The notes: generated by a model not told the origin, from the sequence alone. Counted from the stretch's first letter, positions 17,612 through 28,340 are shown. The stretch: DNA of 64,000 bases from Winogradskyella costae (GCF_013403865.1 NZ_JABFDK010000002.1:124001-188000), one strand, 5' to 3'. Translations and numbers: made by a program.

Positions 17612-20600
17612 ATGGGGAAAATAAAATATAGCCTACTGACGGTTATCGGTTTGGCTTTTGGTATTATTGGAGCAGTTAATATTTCTAATAGTGTTGTTAC
17701 CAACCACGATAAACTAGAATTAAGTAAGGTAAAATCATTTGGTTTGGTGCCTAATGCCAATATATCTGGTACTACAACGGTCTGCCGTAATGAAAGTCCA
17801 CAGCCAGAAATAACATTTACAGGATCTGCAGGTTCTACTCCATATACATTTACATATACTATTAATGGAGGCGCTAATCAAACCGTAACAACAGGTGGCG
17901 CTGACACTTCAGTTTCAATTAATGTGAATACAAGTATGGTTGGTAGTTTTGTGTATCAATTAGTATCCGTTCGTGATGGCTCTAATACAACATCGACGGC
18001 AAACGGAACAGCTACCATAACAGTTGCAGCTCCTCCAACGGTAAATTTTTCTTTTAACGATGATGCTTGTTCTGGGACACCTGTTAGTTTTTCTTCTACG
18101 GTAACGGGAGATGGACCTTTTACTTATGATTGGACTTTTGGTGACTCGAGTAGTTCTACGAATGCCAACCCTTCACATAGCTATAATGCATTTGGCTGTG
18201 GTGTTTCAAATTTTTCAGCAAATTTAACGGTTACAGATAGTAATGGTTGTACAGCAAGTAGCACAAAAACGATAAGCGTCAAGCAACGTCCTAACCTTAG
18301 TTTTGAAGATTTAGATGCACAATTTCTTCCATTTGATAATTGTGGTAATAATACGGTAGATCCATCTTATACGATTAATGTAGGGAATATATCACCTTCT
18401 GATAGCTGTGTAACATCTTATGATATAAATTGGGGTGATGGTGCTTCTCAAACCAATATTTCATTTCCGATAACCCATACGTATAATGTGTTAGGTTCTT
18501 TTGATATGGTGATTACGGGTTATGGAGTTAATGGTTGTATTACCAATGACACGTATCTTGTGAAAAACTCAAGTAACCCGGGCGGTAATGTCTCAAACCC
18601 TGGTAATACAACTAATTTATGTTTACCTGTAAACGATTTAGGTTTTACGATAGCAGATTGGGGAGAAAATCCTCAAGACACTACGTATTCTGTAGATTAT
18701 GGAGATGGTACTCAGGAAACGTTTACCCAAGGAAATTTAATTGCGGCATCTTCAGATTATGATCCAGCAAATCCTTCTGCTGCAAGTCCATTTCCTTTAG
18801 ATCACATTTATACAGAATCGAGTTGTCCTAATTCTGGATATATAATATCTTTAAATATATCCACATCATGTGGAAATACGATCTCTACTGCAGGTCCTAT
18901 TACCTTATTGTCGTTACCAGAAGTTGATTTTGAATTTGATGCACCCGGCTGTCTTAATACTGAGATACAATTTACTAATACAACTGAAAATGGTTACGGT
19001 CCAAATTGTACAGAAGAAGCTAATCATGTATGGGATTTTGGTGATGGTACGACCTCAGATTTAGAAAGTCCAAGTCATACGTATACCTCTCCAGGAACAT
19101 ATACCGTAACATTGAGTGAAGAGAATTTTTGTGGTGCTACTGCACCAGTAAGTAAAACGATTTGTATTGAACCAGAGTTGGTCGCTAGTTTTGATGTCAG
19201 TAGCAACACAGGTTGTATTCCTTTTGATGTTAATGTTACAAATACAATAGATCTTTCTCAGTCTTGTGGTTCGGATACATACTTATGGGAAGTCATCTAC
19301 ACCTCAGCGTTTTGTGGGATTTCAGAATCCTGGAGTTTTACAAATGGTACAGATGAAAATTCTGAAAATCCTTCGTTTCAATTTGATACTGCAGGAACTT
19401 ATGAAATCATCATGACGGCTACAAATTCTTGTGGTGATGTTTCAACCTCTCAATTTATCGAGGTTAAACAACCACCAACAGCAGTATTAGATCCTGTTGA
19501 TGATGCTTGTGGTGCCTTAACTTTTAATCCTATAGCGACGGTTGATACTTGTGCACCTGCTTCAGATACGATAACGTATAGCTGGTTATTTCCTGGAGGT
19601 TCACCGGCAACATCAGATCAATTAGATCCAGGAACAATAAATTATACAACGGTTGGTGATTATACAATTACCTTTAGTATCACAAATGGTTGTGGAACAA
19701 CGACTGAAACCGAAACATTTTCTATTAACGATTCTCCTACAATTACCAATACAGATGTTTTGCAAACCATTTGTTCAGGAGCTTCAACGACTGCGATTAT
19801 ATTAACATCAGACGATCCGAGTACAACGTTCAGTTGGGTGTCTAATAATCCAGCAGGACTTACAGGTTATACGCCAAGTGGAACGTCTAATACCATTCCG
19901 GTACAAACCATAATTAATTCTACGACATCTCCAGTTACTTTAATATACACGGTAACACCAGAAATTGATGGTTGTGAAGGATTGTCAGTTGATTTTGAAA
20001 TTATTGTAGAGCCTGCTCCATTAATTACAACGCAACCTATTTCAAATGGTGTCTGCCAAAATGGTACAACAGATGATTTGTCCGTTGCTTATCAAGGTAC
20101 AGGAACTCCGGTGTACCAATGGTATGAAAATACAATAAATAATACCACTTCTGGAACTGCGATTGTAGGAGCAACCTCAGCCACATTTTCTCCACCAACA
20201 GATACCGTTGGCATTACCTTTTATTACGTTGTTATTACGTTTTCTTCTGGTGGTTGTAATGAAATAATATCAGATACAGCAGAAATTGAAGTTGCTAATG
20301 CTCCACAAATCGACACACAACCCATAGACACACAATCTATATGTGTTGGTGGTAGTTCAGAGGAATTATCAGTCCTTATTTCTGGAGGAGCAGGAAATGC
20401 AAATTACCAATGGTTTAGTAATACCACTAATAGTAACTCAGGTGGCACATTAATTTCTGGTGCAACAGCGTCTACGTATACACCTCCTGTATTTAATACG
20501 GTTGGGACATTTTATTATTATGCAGAAATTTCTTTTGTCTCTAATGGCTGTTCAATGCTTATAAGCGACGTTTCAGAAATAGAGGTGGTTGCCGATCCTG

Positions 20601-23600
20601 TGATAACAACTCAACCGCTGGATTTTCAAAGTTTATGTCAGAATTCTGCGGTTCAGGATTTGGAAGTATCGGTTTCAGGCGGTTTAGGGACGATATCTTA
20701 CCAATGGTATGTCAATACTGTAAACAATACCACTTCAGGAACACTAATAGCAGGAGCAATTTCAAGTATATATACACCTCCAGCAACTACTGTAGGAACA
20801 TTGTATTATTACTGTGTCATAACTCAAGATGTTTCAGGTTGTGAAGTTATAAGCAATTTAGCAGAGATCGAAATTAGTGCAGGAGCGCAGTTTAGTGCAC
20901 TACCTATTTCAGATGAATTATGTTTAGGGGAAACCACTTCAGCATTAACAGTGGCTTATACTAATGGCACAGGCATAGCGACATACCAATGGTATTTAAA
21001 TTCTGTAGATGACACTACTACAGGAAGTGCTATTCCAGGAGCCACATCTGATACCTATAGTCCTGAAGTTGATACTGTCGGAACATTATATTATTACGCT
21101 ATTATCACATTTAGCTCCGGTGGTTGTACTGAAATCATATCAACCACAGCAGAAATTATCGTCAATGAAACTCCTATTATTGATGATGCTGATGTATTAA
21201 TTTGTAGTGGGAATACATTCACATTTGTACCAGACACCAGTAACACAGGTGATATTGTACCACTAAATACATTATACACATGGACAACACCAGTTGTGAG
21301 TCCGGCAGGAAGCATAACAGGAGCCACGGAGCAGTTAACACCAATTGCAACAGTATCACAGTTTTTAGAAAACACAACGACAAATTCAGCCACTGTAACA
21401 TATACAGTCACTCCTGTTTCAGGGAACTGTCCTGGTTTGGATTTTGACGTTGTAGTTACGGTTAATCCTTCAATTTCGGTAGCTTCAACCGTAACGAATA
21501 ATTTGTGTTATCAGGTGAATACCGCAACTATAGATATTACAATTGTGGGAGGGATTCCTTTTTCAACAGGAAGCGCCTATAACATCACTTGGACAGGCCC
21601 AAATGGATTTTCAAGCACAGACCAAAATATTTCTAATCTTGAAGCTGGAGACTACACTTTAGCTATTGAAGACGATGGTGGTTGTCCGTATTCTGAAATC
21701 ATAACCATATCAGAACCCGATGAGTTAATCTTTAGTGACGTAGATTTTGATGTTGAAACGATTTCATGTTTTGGTGCCAATGATGGAGAGATTGGCATTG
21801 ATATTTCAGGTGGAACACCTCCTTATGAATATACGTGGACATTGAATGGAGCACCATTTTCTACAGATGAAGACTTGTCCAATCTTGCACCAGGAGATTA
21901 TACGATTTCAGTGACGGATACTAATTCATGCGGACCAATAGAATTAGATTTTAATGTGGAAGAACCCGATGAATTACAAGTAACACTAGATTCTAAAACG
22001 GATGTTTTATGTTTTGGAGATGCTACGGGAATTATTTCTGTAAATGTCATTGGAGGTCGAACGGATTACACGTATGCTTGGTCTGGACCTAATGGTTTTT
22101 CAAGTACAAATCAAAATATAGACACATTAATCGCAGGAATTTATAATCTTACAGTTACAGATGATTCTGGTTGTAGCGATACTTTAGAGGTTGAGATTAT
22201 TCAAAATGATCAAATTGACATCGATTTGAGTGTATCACAAATTGTCTGTTATGGTGACAATGATGGATCAATACTTATTAATTCAATTTCTGGAGGTGTA
22301 GCACCGTATACCATTGCGTGGAGCAATTTAGGTTCAGGTTATAGTCAAACCGATTTATCTGGAGGCACATATACAATTACCATAACGGATGCTGAAAATT
22401 GTGAACGTCAGTTTCCTGTGGTTATTGATGAACCTCCGGTCTTTTTAATTGATCCGGAAGTCAGACAAATGACTTGTGCTGGTGAGAACGATGCCAGTAT
22501 TACCTTAAATTTTGTAGGTGGCATTGATCCCGTCACCCTTGTTTGGGATGATGATGCCGCTGCTGGTACAGAGCGAAATAACTTAGCGCCAGGAACCTAT
22601 ACGGTGACGATTACAGATGGTGTGCCTTGCGTGATTCAAGAGAGTTTTACTATTCATAATATTTTACCATTAGTCTTATCTACAACAATTACTAATGCTT
22701 TAGAATGTGAGGATGCTAATAGCGGAGCCATTAATTTACTTATACAAGGAGGAACGCCACCTTTTAATGTGGTTTGGTCTAATGGAACAATCACGGAAGA
22801 TTTAAGTAATGTGCCACCAAACACGTATGTCGCTACAGTTACAGATGCTAATGGTTGTACTATTGAAGGTAGTTGGGAAGTTACCAGGTTTGAACCATTG
22901 GTTTTAAATGTTGAAGAACAAGTTGATGTGAATTGTGAGGCCAGAACTATAGATCAAACGTTTATAGCTATAACAAGTGGAGGAGTACCACCATTTCAAT
23001 ATAGCTGGTCTAGTGGAACAGTTAGTGGTGCCAACAATGAATTTATGACGACGGACGAAAATGGCTTAGTGATTTTAGATGTTACAGATAGTTTTGGGTG
23101 TTCAATTAATTACACATTTAATGTGGAGCTAACCACATTGGGAGATGCTGATTTTGTTACCACATCCTATGGATATTTAAATTATGGCATTTACGCCATT
23201 CAAGATCCTATTGAATTTATAAACGAAGCCACAGGGCATTACGAAACCATACTGTGGGACTTTGGGGATGGTAGTTTTTCGGGAGAAGAAAATCCCATTC
23301 ATACCTATTTCACTCCTGGTAGCTATGTGGTAAAACAAACCGTAACGTATCCTTATGGTTGTGTATACGAAAAAACAATTACCCTAATTATAGAAGAAGG
23401 TTATAAATTAATTATACCAAATGCGTTTACTCCAAACGAAGATGGTATAAATGATTTTTTTGGACCTGTTTTTATAGGGTTGAGCGGTTTAGAAATTACA
23501 GTATTTGATACTTGGGGGAGTCTTATCTACAAAGAGTCGGGGGATTCTATACGAGGATGGGATGGTAAAGTGAAAGATGAAGAAGCCGAAAATGGAAATT

Positions 23601-23677
23601 ACTATTACACATTTACCGCCAAGACTTTTTACGGAGATGAAATTAAGAAACAAGGAGCTTTTGTATTTATCAAATAA
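17612..23677 (+). CDS. Giant SprB-like surface adhesin with PKD, Ig-like and SprB repeats and T9SS type B domain
   Basis: 2021 residues. An N-terminal hydrophobic segment (YSLLTVIGLAFGIIGAV) serves as export signal. Residues about 50-800 hold a series of PKD domains (YDWTFGDSSSS, INWGDGASQ, HVWDFGDGTTSD). About 805-1187 are four tandem repeats of some 95 residues, each with TQP, a Cys, YQWY or YQWF and FYYxxI. About 1289-1840 are seven SprB repeats (CFGANDGEIGIDISGGTPPY type, each ending in a Gly-Asx-Tyr-Thr strand). A final PKD (LWDFGDGSFSGEENPIHTY) precedes the gliding-motility C-terminal (CHU_C) domain, about 1930-2021 (IPNAFTPNEDGINDFF, WDGKVKDEEAENGNYYYTF). By analogy with SprB of Flavobacterium it would be a cell-surface adhesin for gliding or attachment. 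Cotranscribed with the PorP/SprF gene 7 nt downstream. Confidence 0.92.
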   Translation: MGKIKYSLLTVIGLAFGIIGAVNISNSVVTNHDKLELSKVKSFGLVPNANISGTTTVCRNESPQPEITFTGSAGSTPYTFTYTINGGANQTVTTGGADTSVSINVNTSMVGSFVYQLVSVRDGSNTTSTANGTATITVAAPPTVNFSFNDDACSGTPVSFSSTVTGDGPFTYDWTFGDSSSSTNANPSHSYNAFGCGVSNFSANLTVTDSNGCTASSTKTISVKQRPNLSFEDLDAQFLPFDNCGNNTVDPSYTINVGNISPSDSCVTSYDINWGDGASQTNISFPITHTYNVLGSFDMVITGYGVNGCITNDTYLVKNSSNPGGNVSNPGNTTNLCLPVNDLGFTIADWGENPQDTTYSVDYGDGTQETFTQGNLIAASSDYDPANPSAASPFPLDHIYTESSCPNSGYIISLNISTSCGNTISTAGPITLLSLPEVDFEFDAPGCLNTEIQFTNTTENGYGPNCTEEANHVWDFGDGTTSDLESPSHTYTSPGTYTVTLSEENFCGATAPVSKTICIEPELVASFDVSSNTGCIPFDVNVTNTIDLSQSCGSDTYLWEVIYTSAFCGISESWSFTNGTDENSENPSFQFDTAGTYEIIMTATNSCGDVSTSQFIEVKQPPTAVLDPVDDACGALTFNPIATVDTCAPASDTITYSWLFPGGSPATSDQLDPGTINYTTVGDYTITFSITNGCGTTTETETFSINDSPTITNTDVLQTICSGASTTAIILTSDDPSTTFSWVSNNPAGLTGYTPSGTSNTIPVQTIINSTTSPVTLIYTVTPEIDGCEGLSVDFEIIVEPAPLITTQPISNGVCQNGTTDDLSVAYQGTGTPVYQWYENTINNTTSGTAIVGATSATFSPPTDTVGITFYYVVITFSSGGCNEIISDTAEIEVANAPQIDTQPIDTQSICVGGSSEELSVLISGGAGNANYQWFSNTTNSNSGGTLISGATASTYTPPVFNTVGTFYYYAEISFVSNGCSMLISDVSEIEVVADPVITTQPLDFQSLCQNSAVQDLEVSVSGGLGTISYQWYVNTVNNTTSGTLIAGAISSIYTPPATTVGTLYYYCVITQDVSGCEVISNLAEIEISAGAQFSALPISDELCLGETTSALTVAYTNGTGIATYQWYLNSVDDTTTGSAIPGATSDTYSPEVDTVGTLYYYAIITFSSGGCTEIISTTAEIIVNETPIIDDADVLICSGNTFTFVPDTSNTGDIVPLNTLYTWTTPVVSPAGSITGATEQLTPIATVSQFLENTTTNSATVTYTVTPVSGNCPGLDFDVVVTVNPSISVASTVTNNLCYQVNTATIDITIVGGIPFSTGSAYNITWTGPNGFSSTDQNISNLEAGDYTLAIEDDGGCPYSEIITISEPDELIFSDVDFDVETISCFGANDGEIGIDISGGTPPYEYTWTLNGAPFSTDEDLSNLAPGDYTISVTDTNSCGPIELDFNVEEPDELQVTLDSKTDVLCFGDATGIISVNVIGGRTDYTYAWSGPNGFSSTNQNIDTLIAGIYNLTVTDDSGCSDTLEVEIIQNDQIDIDLSVSQIVCYGDNDGSILINSISGGVAPYTIAWSNLGSGYSQTDLSGGTYTITITDAENCERQFPVVIDEPPVFLIDPEVRQMTCAGENDASITLNFVGGIDPVTLVWDDDAAAGTERNNLAPGTYTVTITDGVPCVIQESFTIHNILPLVLSTTITNALECEDANSGAINLLIQGGTPPFNVVWSNGTITEDLSNVPPNTYVATVTDANGCTIEGSWEVTRFEPLVLNVEEQVDVNCEARTIDQTFIAITSGGVPPFQYSWSSGTVSGANNEFMTTDENGLVILDVTDSFGCSINYTFNVELTTLGDADFVTTSYGYLNYGIYAIQDPIEFINEATGHYETILWDFGDGSFSGEENPIHTYFTPGSYVVKQTVTYPYGCVYEKTITLIIEEGYKLIIPNAFTPNEDGINDFFGPVFIGLSGLEITVFDTWGSLIYKESGDSIRGWDGKVKDEEAENGNYYYTFTAKTFYGDEIKKQGAFVFIK

Positions 23678-23684
23678 AACCGAA

Positions 23685-24686
23685 ATGACATTGAAAAAAA
23701 TTATAAGTATTATAGCGGTTTTAGTGGGGTTAGAAGCGCAAGCTCAGGATCCGATTTTTACGCAATCTAACTATATACAAGAAACAATAAATCCTGGATT
23801 CTCAGGTTTTGAAGATAGCGATAGAATTGCAGCCGGAGTACTAAGCAGAACGCAATGGCCAAATTTAGATTTAAGAGTAGATACACAATACGCCTACCTC
23901 AATAAATCATTTGATTATGGACCAAGTTTGGGTTTTGGATTGGGAGTAAATTTCCTAAGACAACACGAAGCATTTAGCAATTACAATTATTATCAACTTA
24001 ATGTTAATTACGCACACCGTGTTAATTTAGATGGTGGTTGGTACTTTAGGCCCGCTTTAGAAGTTGGGTTGGGTTTTAAAGATGTTGGATTTAGCAATCT
24101 TACCTTAGCAGATCAAATAAATATAAATTCTGGCGTAGTGAATCCTGTGTCTGTAGATCCATTAAGTAATACAGTAGACAATGTATTTTTCGGAGATGTT
24201 TCTGCTGGTTTTGTGTTTGAGAGAGAAGAATTTAATGGCGTAACTTATTGGTTTGGGGCTTCAGCAAAGCATTTGAATCGCCCCAATATTTCATTTGTAG
24301 ATGGAGAAGAATTACCCTTAGATATTTTTTATTCTCTACATGGTAATTTTAGATTTCCATTTAGGAATAATTATAGCATTATGCTGACTGCCAATTATAT
24401 GCAACAAGGTGAGTATAATCGTTTAGATATTGGATCATTATTTATGGTAAATCAATTTCTTATTGGTCTTACAGCGGCTACCAATCCTGCGAAAAATGAT
24501 AATAACAGCCATATGTTAACGTCTGTCAATGGCTTCTTTGGATTAGAATTTACAGAGTTTAGATTCGGGTTGTCTTACGATATGAATACCTCTAAAATAG
24601 GAAGAACTAATGGTGTCTATGAGGTTTCAGTAACCTATTTATCTCCTTGTAGACGATGTAAAACAGATCGCAGTCGAAAACGTTAA
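23685..24686 (+). CDS. PorP/SprF family type IX secretion outer-membrane protein
   Basis: 333 residues from ATG 23685, with signal peptide (KKIISIIAVLVGLEAQAQ). The mature start DPIFTQSNYIQETINPGFSG is the PorP/SprF signature (DPxFSQ...NPAxxG), followed by a 14-strand-like barrel and an ending with SVTYLSPC. SprF-type proteins are needed to export or attach one cognate T9SS type B cargo; the gene begins 7 nt after the adhesin stop codon, which makes that adhesin the obvious client. The frame stays open 36 codons upstream inside the adhesin gene, but only this ATG gives a signal peptide at the N-terminus. Confidence 0.93.
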   Translation: MTLKKIISIIAVLVGLEAQAQDPIFTQSNYIQETINPGFSGFEDSDRIAAGVLSRTQWPNLDLRVDTQYAYLNKSFDYGPSLGFGLGVNFLRQHEAFSNYNYYQLNVNYAHRVNLDGGWYFRPALEVGLGFKDVGFSNLTLADQININSGVVNPVSVDPLSNTVDNVFFGDVSAGFVFEREEFNGVTYWFGASAKHLNRPNISFVDGEELPLDIFYSLHGNFRFPFRNNYSIMLTANYMQQGEYNRLDIGSLFMVNQFLIGLTAATNPAKNDNNSHMLTSVNGFFGLEFTEFRFGLSYDMNTSKIGRTNGVYEVSVTYLSPCRRCKTDRSRKR

Positions 24687-24698
24687 TACCCTTGTATA

Positions 24699-25934
24699 TT
24701 AATTAAACTTTCGCTTTTGGAACCATAAATCAGATAAAGATATATTAATGTTTAAGGTGTTTACAGATTCTTCAATGAGAATACTTTCTGTTGTTCCTTT
24801 TTTACCTAGTGTATAAGATACGTTTAATAGTGATCGTTTACCAATTGGCAAGCCAATACCAACCGATGCAGAATACGTATCTACATTCATGTCATCGACT
24901 TTAAGGTAGCCAGAATTGTAGTTTAACCCCATTCTAAAATCGACACGTTTCCAGTATTTATAACTTGTAGGATCTACAGCAAAAGATGCTCCAAAGCCAA
25001 AAATATTTTGATCCGTATAATCACCTATGGCATCTGACTGATTTGTAGCACTCCAGAAATTTTTCTTATAATCAGCAGTTAAGAGTAGATTCTTAAATTT
25101 AGTGCTATAGCCAAACCCTAATTTTAAAGGGAGATAAAAGCTATCGACGGATTCGTCTTCTGTTTCTTCCAATGTGGTATACGCCGCATTTGAATACTTT
25201 CCTACAACGACATCTTTTGTGCCTTTTAATAACGTAGGGAAATCTATAGTAAATCCAAAATTGTGTTTATTTAACAAATTGTATTGCAACCCTAAGCCTA
25301 ATTGTGCACCACTATAATAATTAGTTTCGTTAATTTCTAAATAACTGTTTGACGTAACAATAGATTCAATTTCTTCTATTTTTCCAAATAAGTATGATGC
25401 CTTTAGGCCAACATTCAAATTTTCGAAGACTGTTCTGGCATAATCTAAGCGTAATTCACTGATACCGCCAGTACCACCGATGTTAGTTGTAAATTGCTCT
25501 GCACTCCCTTCAATATTATTCTCTAAACCAATTAAAGAGTACCCAACAGTAGAGGATGGCTTTAGAGTTAAACCAATACCGTAATCGTTATTATGATTAA
25601 ACGCTATTGAAATATTAGTGAAATTATAAGTTGTACTTTGCTCACTGATGTCGTCGCCAGTGAGGTTGTTAAATTCGGCAGAACCACCAAAATCAAAAGT
25701 GATTTCATTTTCTTTTAAGGTCGCAAACGCAGCCGGATTATATAGGTTAATACCATAACTAGCATCTAAGGAAATACCAGTATTACCTAGTCCAGAATTT
25801 CTACCTGTGCCAGAATTACTTTCTACACCCAAACCAAAAAGTGAGTACGGTGAACCTGTAAGATTGCTAGACTGAGAGTAACCTTGTAATCCAAACAGTA
25901 GTGCAAAAAGAATTAGAGATGGATATTTATTCAT
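24699..25934 (-). CDS. Outer-membrane beta-barrel protein, FadL/PorV-like outline
   Basis: 411 residues from the ATG at 25934 (another ATG three codons upstream is possible). Signal peptide MNKYPSLILFALLFGLQGYS, then SPYSLFGLGVESNSGTGRNSGLG and INLYNPAAFATL, a start seen in FadL-like transporters and PorV-like proteins of Bacteroidota, followed by about 14 amphipathic strands and a C-terminal LWFQKRKFN. Overlaps the end of the DUF4270 gene by 8 nt, so the two are translated together. In flavobacteria a barrel protein of this kind often sits beside DUF4270 lipoproteins. Specific substrate unknown. Confidence 0.75.
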   Translation of the reverse strand: MNKYPSLILFALLFGLQGYSQSSNLTGSPYSLFGLGVESNSGTGRNSGLGNTGISLDASYGINLYNPAAFATLKENEITFDFGGSAEFNNLTGDDISEQSTTYNFTNISIAFNHNNDYGIGLTLKPSSTVGYSLIGLENNIEGSAEQFTTNIGGTGGISELRLDYARTVFENLNVGLKASYLFGKIEEIESIVTSNSYLEINETNYYSGAQLGLGLQYNLLNKHNFGFTIDFPTLLKGTKDVVVGKYSNAAYTTLEETEDESVDSFYLPLKLGFGYSTKFKNLLLTADYKKNFWSATNQSDAIGDYTDQNIFGFGASFAVDPTSYKYWKRVDFRMGLNYNSGYLKVDDMNVDTYSASVGIGLPIGKRSLLNVSYTLGKKGTTESILIEESVNTLNINISLSDLWFQKRKFN

Positions 25935-27225
25935 ATTGTGCATAGGTTATAACTAATTTGGTATTGAAGCTAGATCGCTGACTATCATTAAAAATTATTT
26001 TATTTACAGTAGAATTATAATCTGTTGGAATTAAAATAAGAGCGTCTTTAGTTACTGGACTCTCATTTAATTTCTGATCAATAAAATCTATAACAGGTAC
26101 TGTAAAGGCGATTTGATTAAATTCTGAATTTACATTTGTAGTGGTTGCCGAGACCACATCAATACTATTACTAATTTGGCTGGCTAAATCATTGTTCTGA
26201 TCTATAGTATAAAGTAATAGTGTTTCGCTTAGGGGTTGAATATCAGAATGTGATGCGGAATTAGGTTCTATGTAAAGTGTGGCATCTAATATAGTACCTT
26301 CACCTCCTAAATTATACAAGTCTTTAATTGTTGGAAATTCGATTCGAGTCACATATCCTATGCCCGCCTGGTTGTAACTGATATTTCCACTTTCAGAGGA
26401 TGTTAAATTGTATTCTTGGCTATCAATAGCTTCCAAAGCTAAACCGGTAACATCACTTTCTATATGATTATAATATGTGTTAATCGTCATGTCATAGGTG
26501 TATTCGTCCGTTTCTAATTCATCTGGAATGGTATAATAAAACCGAAGATAACTTTCGCCGCTACCTGTAGAAAAGCCAATTATAGAGGCATCATCGTCGG
26601 TACCAGACTGTATGGTTAATCCTTTTAATTGTTGGTATAAGGATTCCTGATCTGTAATATTATTATCTCTAATATCATTAAATAGATTAACTCCAAAACT
26701 GTAAGGTAGCGTCACAAAAATTGAATCTTTATTTGGAGTAGGATAATACGTCTTGTGCGCTAAAGGAGTAGTTTCATATGATGTTTCAGTGGTGTTATAG
26801 AAATATGTATCATCCGAACTCATTTTATCGGTGAGTTTATGAATATTTAGATTAGCCACTTGCGTGGTGTCATTATAGTAGTAAGTATCATAGCCAAGAA
26901 CTAAACCAACACTATCTAAAATAGCATCATTATCTAAATAATAAGAATAGGGGCTAAGTTGAATATAGGTAGAGGTACTTGTCTCTCCCATATCATCATC
27001 TTTGTATTTTCCCACTAAGAGACGCTCACTTGTTGAGGTTGTAATAGAATCAAATTTCATTGTAGATAATTTCACAGAAAACGTATCAATAGATAGTACC
27101 CTTATGTTAGTGCCCGTAAAGTCTTCACCTGCAACTAAGCTTTCATCTTCAGCATCTGCAGAACACGATATAACCACCATTAAAGTGAGGATGATTGTCA
27201 GTAATTTTAGAAATGATTTCAACAT
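25927..27225 (-). CDS. DUF4270 lipoprotein
   Basis: 432 residues from ATG 27225, which gives a lipoprotein signal peptide (MLKSFLKLLTIILTLMVVISC); an in-frame start nine codons upstream would spoil it. The Cys is followed by SADAEDE, an acidic stretch that fits the surface-export signal of Bacteroidota lipoproteins. Features of DUF4270: DTFSVKLSTMKFDSITTS, LLVGKYKDDDMGETSTSTYIQL, DSVGLVLGYDTYYYNDT and a C-terminal LILIPTDYNSTVNKIIFND. Function unknown, probably an exposed surface component. First gene of a two-gene operon with the barrel protein. Confidence 0.88.
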   Translation of the reverse strand: MLKSFLKLLTIILTLMVVISCSADAEDESLVAGEDFTGTNIRVLSIDTFSVKLSTMKFDSITTSTSERLLVGKYKDDDMGETSTSTYIQLSPYSYYLDNDAILDSVGLVLGYDTYYYNDTTQVANLNIHKLTDKMSSDDTYFYNTTETSYETTPLAHKTYYPTPNKDSIFVTLPYSFGVNLFNDIRDNNITDQESLYQQLKGLTIQSGTDDDASIIGFSTGSGESYLRFYYTIPDELETDEYTYDMTINTYYNHIESDVTGLALEAIDSQEYNLTSSESGNISYNQAGIGYVTRIEFPTIKDLYNLGGEGTILDATLYIEPNSASHSDIQPLSETLLLYTIDQNNDLASQISNSIDVVSATTTNVNSEFNQIAFTVPVIDFIDQKLNESPVTKDALILIPTDYNSTVNKIIFNDSQRSSFNTKLVITYAQYE

Positions 27226-27366
27226 TTGTTTTGTATAATTTCTACAAATCAACTAACCAATTGAGCTAATAAAAAGTCTAATATACTTATGGTATATATG
27301 TATCTACAGAAAGCGGGATTTATACGATTAAAATTCATAATTGGATTTGTAGATTAAAAATTGGGG

Positions 27367-27400
27367 TTTGTCTATAAAAAAAGAGTGTAGGTATATTTTG
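27367..27400 (+). promoter_or_regulatory. Candidate promoter of the DUF6268-Kelch unit
   Basis: TTTG (27367-27370), 21 nt, then TATATTTTG (27392-27400), close to TAnnTTTG with one extra base. The ATG is 39 nt downstream. Confidence 0.45.
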
Positions 27401-27439
27401 TAATTGTGGTAAAAGATTGTGGTAGTAAGTTAGCACCCG

Positions 27440-28339
27440 ATGAGAAAAAAGACATTACATTATTTAACCTTTAGCTTAGTCTCTATGATGTCGTATGGAC
27501 AAAAAATGTTCACTACTACAGATGCAGGAGATGTAATGGTATTGGAGTATAACAGTTATTCTGATTTGAATGCTGTTCAATTAGATGCCAAATCGATGAT
27601 TATAGATTTTACAACTGTACTAGATAAGCCGACCGTAGGGTTTGGTATGAGCTATACTAATCATAGCCTAGATTTTGATGAGTATGACTGGTCTCATGAT
27701 TATAGCGCATTTGAAGAATTACACACTGTAGAACTGTTTGCTAGATATAATAAAGCATTACGTAACAATTGGAATGTAAATATCACCGTTGCACCGTATT
27801 TGTCTTCAACATTTAATGAATCCGTTTCCACTGATGATTTTATATTGAGTTATGCTACAAGTTTTACGAAGACATGGGATAACGACGGACTTAAATCAAC
27901 TCTAAAATTGGGAGCAGGCTATGGTTCGTTATTTGGTAAGCCAAATTTTTACCCATTAATATCGTACTCCAATAATGTCAATGAGAAATTAAGATACGAA
28001 ATAGGAATACCTCTCACAGGTGTATTTTTTAAACTAAACGAGCAGAGTAGTTTTGATCTTAGAGCAGAACCCGAATCTATTTATGCAAATAACGCCTCAA
28101 GTTTTAGTTTGGTAAATAATACCGTTGTCTATAATTCTGAGTTAGAATTTAAAGCACTGAAATTAGGGGTGGGATATCAATTTCGTTTTGATGATAATTG
28201 GTCAACCCATTTTAATATGGGCTATCTATTAGCGAGTGAACTGACGTTAAGTGAAAACGATCATACCATATACGATTTTGATTCTAAGGAATCATTATCC
28301 TTAAACATAGGAATTAGTTTTAATATAAATAAGAAGTAA
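27440..28339 (+). CDS. DUF6268-like outer-membrane beta-barrel protein
   Basis: 299 residues, signal peptide (MRKKTLHYLTFSLVSMMSYG, then QKMFTTTDAGDVM). The mature part alternates strands and turns, such as TVGFGMSYTNHSLDF, WNVNITVAPYLSSTF, KLGAGYGSLFGKPNFYPLISY and LKLGVGYQFRFDDNWSTHF, ending in SLNIGISFNINKK. The layout is that of the DUF6268 outer-membrane barrels. Function unknown. It begins a plus-strand run with the Kelch lipoprotein 1 nt downstream, and DUF4907 and a LytS/LytTR pair beyond a terminator. Confidence 0.7.
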   Translation: MRKKTLHYLTFSLVSMMSYGQKMFTTTDAGDVMVLEYNSYSDLNAVQLDAKSMIIDFTTVLDKPTVGFGMSYTNHSLDFDEYDWSHDYSAFEELHTVELFARYNKALRNNWNVNITVAPYLSSTFNESVSTDDFILSYATSFTKTWDNDGLKSTLKLGAGYGSLFGKPNFYPLISYSNNVNEKLRYEIGIPLTGVFFKLNEQSSFDLRAEPESIYANNASSFSLVNNTVVYNSELEFKALKLGVGYQFRFDDNWSTHFNMGYLLASELTLSENDHTIYDFDSKESLSLNIGISFNINKK

Positions 28340-28340
28340 A

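Noticed and set aside
21094..21411. Minus-strand ORF inside the adhesin
   Set aside because: Antisense shadow of the Ser/Thr-rich repeats; no start context and no protein family.
23577..23684. Upstream start of the PorP/SprF gene inside the adhesin
   Set aside because: The upstream part has no signal-peptide character; the ATG at 23685 gives a proper one and lies 7 nt after the adhesin stop codon.
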